From Heliocidaris tuberculata (taxonomy: Eukaryota > Echinodermata > Echinoidea > Camarodonta > Echinometridae), in assembly GCA_025618425.1 (NCBI GenBank), contig CM046838.1:5742155-5806154 (forward strand): a stretch of DNA of 64,000 nt, written 5' to 3'. Below the pieces are notes generated by a model, which worked only from the letters and a program-made list of their open reading frames with translations, ran no database searches and had not been told where the DNA came from. Of this stretch, positions 1-8,735 are shown piece by piece. Numbering within the stretch: position 1 is the first letter of the stretch; every line of letters starts with the position of its first letter. A program made the translations under genes and the position numbers.

Positions 1-336
1 TAAATTTAAGAGTTTCTTTCACTTTAACACAACTTAATTTGAAAAAGGAAGAGGTTCGGACATTTAATTTCAATTAATATAACCTGTACATCATGTTAGT
101 GTATCATTATCCTTACAAATATCTATAATCACTGGAATGTTTGTTTACTTTTGACACTTTTACATTTTATATTGTGTATACTGTGTATTGTCTGTTTGTG
201 GCCAGCATGGGGCAATGCAAGACATTGTGGGGTTGTTCGGGTTTTTTTTTAAGTCTCTCTTCAAAGGCAACTCGTGAAAATTGTAATATGAATAAACCCT
301 TCAAGAAGTTCACCTAAACGGAAGAAGAAAAGCAAA

Positions 337-416
337 ACCGTGAATAGCAATACTACTACTATCACTACTACTACTAGTGATAATAATAATAATGATGATA
401 ATAATAATAATAACAG

Positions 417-451
<35 letters not shown>

Positions 452-472
452 ATAATAATAATAATAATTTGT
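337..472. repeat. Interrupted trinucleotide microsatellite (ACT and AAT units)
   Basis: Alternating runs of ACT/CTA and AAT/ATA triplets. Open frames across it are homopolymeric Leu, Val or Ile strings and are not genes. The rest of 1-1758 shows no exon I can support. Confidence 0.9.
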
Positions 473-1035
473 AAGTCACCAAATCCACTTGAAATCAAAT
501 ACTCAAGATGCACTCGTGCAAAAGATGAATGGAAATTACATAACAGCACTTACACCTGCAAAAAGTAGGATAGCACAATAAAAAGGGAACAAAACAATTA
601 ATTATAGGCTATAAATATTTACCTTCTTGTACCATTTAATTTGAGAAAATAGATATTTTTGTTATCCTAATACATCATTTTAATAAAATATTTTCATAAT
701 AAACACATTTTAAATTTGTCGTGATGGAAACGCAAGCTAGAATGACTCCTCAAACATCCTTTACCACACCCTAAAACTCATGCTCCGCACGGCCTGCGAT
801 AAACAGTCTTATGCATAATCACTTCTTACTCTTGGACAACAACCTTTACCATAAGTATGCATACATTAACGAGACAACATTTACCTGATATACAAACGTA
901 ACTCAGGCAAATAGTATTCCGCCTGTTCAGCCATGATTTCCCAAAAGTACAGTATTCAAACTTTCTTGATTTTTACACCAGCTTGCTTCTGTTATTTGCG
1001 TCTCTCTGGATAAAGCTACGTCATAATTATTGGGG

Positions 1036-1590
1036 GGGGGGGGGGGGGTACTCGTTTTTCCGAAGGTTTTTCAATTCAGATTGTTGATGACAACGAAACA
1101 CAAAATTCCCATACCAGGGGGTTTATAATTCCGAAAATGAAATAGGGTTCCTAATTCCGAACCTTTGTTGCATTACTCCGAAGGTTAGTTATTCTGAATG
1201 AAATAGGTTCGTAATTCCGAAAATGATTTAGGGTTCGTATTTCGAAAAGTAAAAAAAAAAAAAAAAAAGGGGGTTCATAAGTCATAGACTGAAATTGTGT
1301 TCAGTATTCCGAAGTTTCGTAATATCAAAAAATGATATAGGGTTCTATTCATTTTCGGAATTGTGAACCCTATATCATTTTCGGGATTATGAAGCTTATT
1401 TCATTTTTGGAATTATGTATTTCCGTTTCGGAATTGTGAACCCTATTTCATTTTCGGGATTATGAAGCTTATTTCATTTTTGGAATTACGCACCATTTCC
1501 GTTTCGGCAGTGTGAACCCTATTTCATTTTCGGAAGTACAAACCTTTGGAGTAACAAACCTTCGGAATTATAAACCTTCGGAAAAACTAC
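1036..1590. mobile_element. Foldback repeat built from TTCCGAA-type words
   Basis: The left half repeats words such as AATTCCGAAAATGAAATAGGG; the right half repeats the reverse complement (CCCTATTTCATTTTCGG). The switch of orientation is near 1335. The outermost words are inverted copies (TTTTTCCGAAGGTTT near 1056; AACCTTCGGAAAAAC near 1571). A poly-G run caps the left side and a poly-A run interrupts the left arm. No coding frame is present. Confidence 0.7.
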
Positions 1591-1758
1591 ATGACTTGTA
1601 ACCATAATCATAGATACATACACAAAATTACAAAATAAATGTAACCGAGTATTACATATAATATGTAATTTCCCCGCAATTTCACCTGTTTAAAGGCTAG
1701 CTATAGGCTACTTGTTACTCATTATTGACTTGTATTGCTTAATGTGAAGCTCTTCCAG

Positions 1759-1892
1759 AGTCCAAGTGGACACGTCTTGGCAGAACCCTTTACTACATTT
1801 CTCAGTCATTGATGACGTCATACTCGTTTGCCCGTAAGTTTTGTCAAGCTCAAGGAGGTGATCTTGCTCAACCAAAGACAGAAGAAATCAAT
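1759..1892 (+). CDS. Receptor exon: first third of C-type lectin domain
   Basis: Polypyrimidine-containing acceptor ending TCTTCCAG at 1758 and donor GTAAGT at 1893. The reading frame gives KWTRLGRTLYYISQS followed by FARKFCQAQGGDLAQPKTEE, the classic beta1 / alpha1-alpha2 start of a C-type lectin fold with the first disulfide cysteine. Entry is in phase 1 and exit in phase 0. An acceptor two bases further on (CCAGAG) is also possible but would change the entry phase. Confidence 0.85.
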
Positions 1893-4800
1893 GTAAGTTT
1901 TACCTTTAAAAAGTGACTAGGATTTAGAGTTTACTTCGCGCTCATAATATTTGAAACTATAACAACCTCCCCCACCCCCCCCCAAAAAAAAACAACCGAA
2001 TAAACAAAACCCAACAAACTATGTATAAATGCAGTTTGAATGCATCTTATATATTCCAACAGTGACACTTGATATTACGAAGGCCTTCTTATGAAAAAGG
2101 CTGCATGGGATATGAATAAACGGACTTAACATAAAAGGCACATTACTTTGTGTTTCTGAAAGCTTTTGTAATTCATGTTTCTTTTCTTATAGTCGTCAGG
2201 TCATTGCAAAAAATCGGGAAATAACAAAAAATGCCCATGATCTCCTGCATTTATATCTAACATCGAACATAGATCTTATATGATATATTTTCAGCGAAAA
2301 AGACTGTAGTCAACAATATATTGTGGTAATGGAATATAATCATTTAAAACATGCTTATGATAGTTTTCAAGTAATTCTGCAAAAATCTTCATCTTACACT
2401 TCTTAAAGTGAGACCTTTTGCAAATTAAATTTATATAATTTTTTTCCCTCGTTTTACTTTAAGACTCACCTCCTGGGCCTAGCTGAAGGCAATTCATATT
2501 GGATCGGTCTCGACAGCCTTGAACAGGAAGGCATGTTTCAATGGATTGATAGCACTGCTGTTGGAAATGAAACGTAATTATGAAATATTTAATATATTTC
2601 CTTCATTAGCGTAAAATTTATCTATCAGAATATGAAAGATTATGTCCAGCCAAATGTTAAACTAATGCTTCCTTAATAAGGTTTATTCAGGACTTTTAAG
2701 GTTTTGGTGTATAGCTTATAGGAAAAGAAATGCATCAATACTCTAGTACTGATTAGCCTGAAACAAAGACAGTGTTACATAATTTCATTGTCAATGAGAG
2801 ATCCCTAACGCCTCCTTAGCGACCGTTGGGCAGAAGATAACTCGAAGCGATTGCTATCATGATGAAAGGGTCTTATCAAAGTTGAATTACGGTAACCATA
2901 TAGGCCTATAACCCGGCTCACACGATTGCGTCAGTGCCTGCGCTAATTGAGCATGTGAAAGCAATCAACCCCATACGCCAGTTATTAAAAGTACTGTTTG
3001 CACTGTTCATTTTGCAATAACTTTTTAACTGATATCACTCTTCCGTGACGCGAAAAAGACCGTAGGGTCCTAAAGTCAGCAAATGACGCCTCTTTTGAGC
3101 CGGGCTTAAGACCACCTTATAACCGGAGCCTTTTCTGTGCTGCATTGGCAGAGACGAATATTCGTCAAAGCATGGCGGATGCATCCAGAGAAGCATCAGA
3201 GATAATAAGGGTTGGGCCAGCAGTGCTCAAGAAATTGTATGGAAGCGCGAAATCAAAGCACCGCCAAGGAAGTTTTGATAATTTCAAAACTTCCAGGAGT
3301 TAGCCGGAATGATAGGCTGCAGAATCTACACTGATGAAAGGATGGATGCACTCGGACTAAGCATGACCGTAAACCCCTCGTCTGTGGTCATCCGGAGGGT
3401 GGTCCGGGACTATGCGACAGGGCCTTTAAGCGGCGCCATCGCTAGATATCGCAGTTGACCGATGGTCCTCGAGACCGCTAACCCGTGAGACCGGTCTCGT
3501 ATTTACAATGATATCGTATGCATAAACTATTAAAAGACATAAAGCAACTTAAGACAAGACAAGACAAAACCCAAGACACGCCACAACACATGACAAGACA
3601 AGACATACGGACAAACAAGAGATACATGACATGACAATGCACAACACCACAGGTAACAATACAACACAACACAACAAAAATGTCTCTCTGAAGGTAAGAA
3701 CAGCAGAGACCCACCATAACCATGGTAACCGGGACCATAAAAAAAAGTCTAATGCCCAATACACTGATGGCATAATAAACTGCAAATGAAAAGTGCTCAA
3801 GTTTCATCAATAATACATCTAAAATCTTTACAATCCCAAAAAGGCAACGCTCTGTCTAGGGGCCGGTGGGGCTCTGCTGTAAACCCATTATTCACAAAAA
3901 TAATAGAAGTAAATCAACATAACTTGTCACTGACAGTAAGTATCACGGCAAGAGGGAGCGAAATGTATCAAAGCTCAATTAAATAAATGAAATCGACCAT
4001 TTTCTAAAATGTGAGGTTAATTTCCCCCTTTTCTCTGATATCTTATACTCGATATTTTGCTTCATTTTAACAAAATTAATAAATGATTGAAACTTTAAAT
4101 CTACCTGTTGAAATTTGCATCGAATGATATAAAATTTTAGACACAAGAATAAAAATGTAATACACCTGTCATGTCTGCTCCCAATGTCAACACCAAATAG
4201 CTAAAATCTGAATATACTGTAGTCTCATTGATCTTGACATCAATAAAATCAGAGAGCTTCTTCCACATAGGGGCAACCTCTGTACAATCACAAAATATAT
4301 GCTTCAAAGTTTCAGGAAACTTATTACAAAAATGACAAAGTGGTGAATCACTTCTACCTATTTTATATAAGAAAGAATTTAACGCTACGGCATTATGAAA
4401 AACTTTGAAATAGAAAGACCTTAACTGGGTATCCAACGTGCACATAAAATTGTTTTTATGTATAGCGTACCAATCAATTTCATTTCTGTCTAAACCAAAA
4501 CAGTCTTCCCATTTATTTTCAACTTTCTTTCGAGGTAAATCATCTGTAATTCGCAACAAAGAATATGCATATCTGGGTACTTTGCTTTTTTTTACCAACT
4601 CAAAAACAATCTTATCAAAAATGTTCTCATTGACATCTTTTCGGTTTAAAAACCAATTCATATACAAACCATTCATCGGGGAATCATATTTGCGACGATC
4701 TGTTATAGGGATATTATATTCGATTACTAAATCTTCAAAAGTCTTCACAAAATTGCCACCCCTATAAAGATCAGAAACATACAGAATTCCTCTTTCATAC

Positions 4801-7800
4801 CAAGCATGATAATAATAAAAAGGTTTATGCCTCAAACTCACATGTTTGTTGTACCAAATAATATCTTGCATATGAAAATCACTTAACTTCATTTCTTTCA
4901 ATACTAAATTTCTATATTCATACCAAACCTTCAACGTTTCAATCATTTGGCAATTCTTTAATTTATTCAATACACATTGGGGGCATCTGCTCTCCATAAC
5001 ATTAAAGGGTCATCATGAAAGGATTTAAACATTTCTAATTCTATTTCTTTCCAACCACTCGAATAACCATCATCTAAAAAATGCTTCACCCTAACCATTT
5101 TCTGTGACTTAGCAAAAGTACAAGGATCAATCATTTTTAAGCCACCTTCTTCATATGAATCACAAAGTAAAACCCTTTTAACACGATCATTGCCATTATT
5201 CCAAATAAATTTATATAATATAGAGTTCAGTCTTTTAAAAAAGGACTGAGGAATATTTACAGAACCCTTCGGAACTTGAAGTTGTCGAGACGAGCATTTC
5301 GATCTAGCGGCACGTCGGCCGATTTCGCTGTTCCCGTAAACCGTAAACGGTCTGCGATCCGATTTTGGAAGAAAATGTAATGGCATTTGATATGAACATT
5401 GAAACACAGAAAATCCTTTTGGTTGAGGTTCTGAATAGTCATTTAGATAGTAAAATCTTAATTACGGCCTATTGCAAGCTTCTAGCGGGAGGAAAGCCTA
5501 AATCGGCTCCAAATCGTAGTGATGTCAGAGCAGTCCTACGATCGTCTACGATTTAAAGCTGATTTGGCCCTTATTCCGGGTAAAAGACCTTCAACGAACC
5601 AAATTCATAGGTCGAGTATTCATGTTATTGTTCGGAACCTGGGTCAGGAAGATTTTATTTGTTTAAATGTCCATTGCGATTTATTTCCAAAATCGGATCG
5701 CAGTCGATCGTATAGTGCGCGATGCGCGATGGGATTTACATGTTGATATAAGGTCGGAAAGACTCGCGGCAGCGTTCAAGTGGTCTGTTGTTCTCGTAGG
5801 CTGTCAGTCTCGTGCATGCATGGGCTGTCGGTCTTACGGGTTGTCCGTCGACTGCGGTGTAGCTATTACCTTTTAAATAAAATTGTCCCTTTTCTCTTCA
5901 GTTTGACGGCATTGGTGAACATCGTAGCTAACTGGGTGAATGAGAGCTGTGTTCATCAGTTTGTTACGAACGGATGGAGTAGAAGACCTTGTACCAGCTA
6001 TATCAGATTTGCATGTGAAATGGACATAGGTAGGCTGTATGAAACTATTAAAAATAAATGGAGAAAGATAAGAAGATATATTATACTGATTGGTTTATAG
6101 TTGATAACACTCTTTGCTATTAATGTGGACATTTTCGCAATGATTCTCGGGCAAAGGTGCACATGCACTGGTGTAGAAATATCGTACAACCTGGATTATT
6201 ATTGTATTTACATACGAAGGGAATTATGTCTTCAGTGAATATCTCAAGAATGCGACTGTTATAATAATATGCAATATGATACATGTTTGAATCAGAACAT
6301 TATAACAGCAACACGGTTTTTTTGACAAATACACTTAACCTGAAGAACATGAAACCGGTACGAACCACGTCGTTATAAGATGGAGGCACTGGAACTCTAC
6401 AGCTGATGTTAAAGAAAGATCTGCAATAGCACAAGGTGTATATATACTCATTACTTCGGTCTAAAACCGTCGAACCTTCATCTTATTGTGCAACAATGGA
6501 GTGTGACTTATTACAATAAATTGACTGGTCTGGAGCCGTCTATTTCATATACTGTCCGTATATCTGTGATTCAAGGAGGCTTTGAAGGAACTCAAGGGCA
6601 GGAATTTGTCATAAGGACAGACGAGAAGGTCACTGAGAGTTTGTGTACAAAAGGTATTTCGCTCAGGTTTCCCTAAAGTTACTTTAGAAATTCCTGCATC
6701 CATAATTCAAGTCTGATAGGAAATAATAAGAAAAAACCTACCTTTGGCGAGATACTTTGAAAAATAAGAAGCACTTTAAAGTAAGGTGCATTTAAACACT
6801 TAAATGTAAATGGTGACATATTTGGTTTTTAGTAATTGCATTATTATATCTGAAAGTGCTATGAGGGTACAAGGCAAAGCTTAAACCACAACAAACAAAT
6901 AGTATGTTCCGAGTCCGAGGTCTGTTTTAAATATCGTCCAGGGCCAAAATCACAAATTAAATTAACAATTAGAATAATTTAGGTACTTTAAGGTAAATAT
7001 GATCGTTTCTCGTTTTTTGCTTTTGTTGTCGTTTTTTTTTTAATATGCAAAGTCCTTTGGAAGTGCATAAAGACGTTATATCATAATGTAATATGCGCTG
7101 TACAAGAACAGAATATCATTATTATTAATGTATATTTGTGATTCAAGGAGGCTTTGACGGAACTCAAGGGCAGGAATTGGTCATAACGACAGACGAGAAG
7201 GTCACTGAGAGTTTGTTTACAAAAGGTATTTCGCTCAGGTTTCCCTGAAGTTACTTTAGAAATTCCTGCATCCATGCAGTCTTGCTCATAATTCAAGTCT
7301 GATACAGGAAATAATAAGAAAAACCTACCTTTTTTCATATGCAAAGTCCTTTGGAAGTGCATAAAGACGTTATATCATAATGTAATATGCGCTGTACAAG
7401 AACGGAATATCATTATTATTATTATTGTTATTATTTGCCGTAACCCATCCTGTTTTCTTCCCAAATCAGCTACCACACGTTAATGTATTTATCTTTTTTT
7501 TTAAATCTACAGAATATCCACCCTTGGTGACGGAAGACCCCATGCTGACATATGGTCAATGTATCTGCATACGTAGTTGGATTCTGTTCGGCATTTCGAT
7601 GATGGGCAATGTTGTTCTTGCTGGAGGGATCGTTTTATTATGGTATGTAATACGATTTCCCTAGAAATCTTTATGATAAACATGATAAATATATCGTATT
7701 GTATCTATTGAAGATCACTGAGACATATCTATGTTCTGTTCGTAACAAAAGAATGTATATTTAATAAAGCAGTGGCGGATTTAGGGCGGGGGCACTTCTG

Positions 7801-8699
7801 GCCCGTCCCCCCTTTTGAAACCATGCAAAGTGTACATTGCGCCCCCCTTTTGGATCTGATGACCATTTTTTTTTTTTGCTTGTCAGAGAATTTGATAAGA
7901 CAAAGAGACCAAAAAATGTGTGATGACTTGTTTTGGGTTGTTTTTTTTTTTTGTTTTTTTATTTTGCGTTTTTTTTTCCAATCGGATATATTATGTAATA
8001 CATGAGAGTACTGGTTATTTATGTAAAGAGCATATAATTGGTTTAAGCACAAGAAAATGACTGAATGTTAATCTTGATCATTGTGTTAAGTATCAACTGA
8101 TTTGAAAAATCACCGTTCCATAAACTCACTCGGCCCTGTAATACAAAGATGTGAGATCAATTGCAAATTTGAAACGATTGTAGGATGTACTCCTTTCCGG
8201 AGGATCGCCAGTAGCAATTAAATGTTGCTAACTGTAATTTATGAAACTAATGCATCGCGGCGTATTTGCAGTGTTGGGTCCGAGACCAGGGGCCCCTAGA
8301 CGAAGACAATGAGGAAAATACATGTATATGATTAACTTAACTTCATATTGGGTCTCGAGGTCGAGACCAAGACCAAGACACCGAAAGTTGAAGACCGAAA
8401 TTTGTCTCGTACCCATCACTGCCGGCATTTACACATCCCTCTTGAACAAGGTGATAGAACACTATTGTTACCAACGAATTTAATATAATTTATATTTCAA
8501 TTTCTAATCCATCCTTCAAGACTCTCCTTCTTGGGCCTTGTACGATGAATTAGCCATTTCATGGAAAAGCTTACACATGCTATGAATGTCTTCCTTTTCC
8601 TTCCTATTACTCCATTGCATTATTTATACGTGCTTCAGAACCAGGGGCGGCGCTACAGGGGGGGCAGGGGGGCGGCCGCCCCCTATCATTTTTCAAGCG

Positions 8700-8735
<36 letters not shown>

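Noticed and set aside
261..568. Open frames of Leu/Val/Ile/Ser strings
   Set aside because: They are translations of the trinucleotide microsatellite at 337-472 in several frames.
3478..3810. Minus-strand 110-codon frame rich in Cys, Val and Met
   Set aside because: It reads through degenerate ACAAG/ACAAC words with no domain, and two overlapping frames are equally open.
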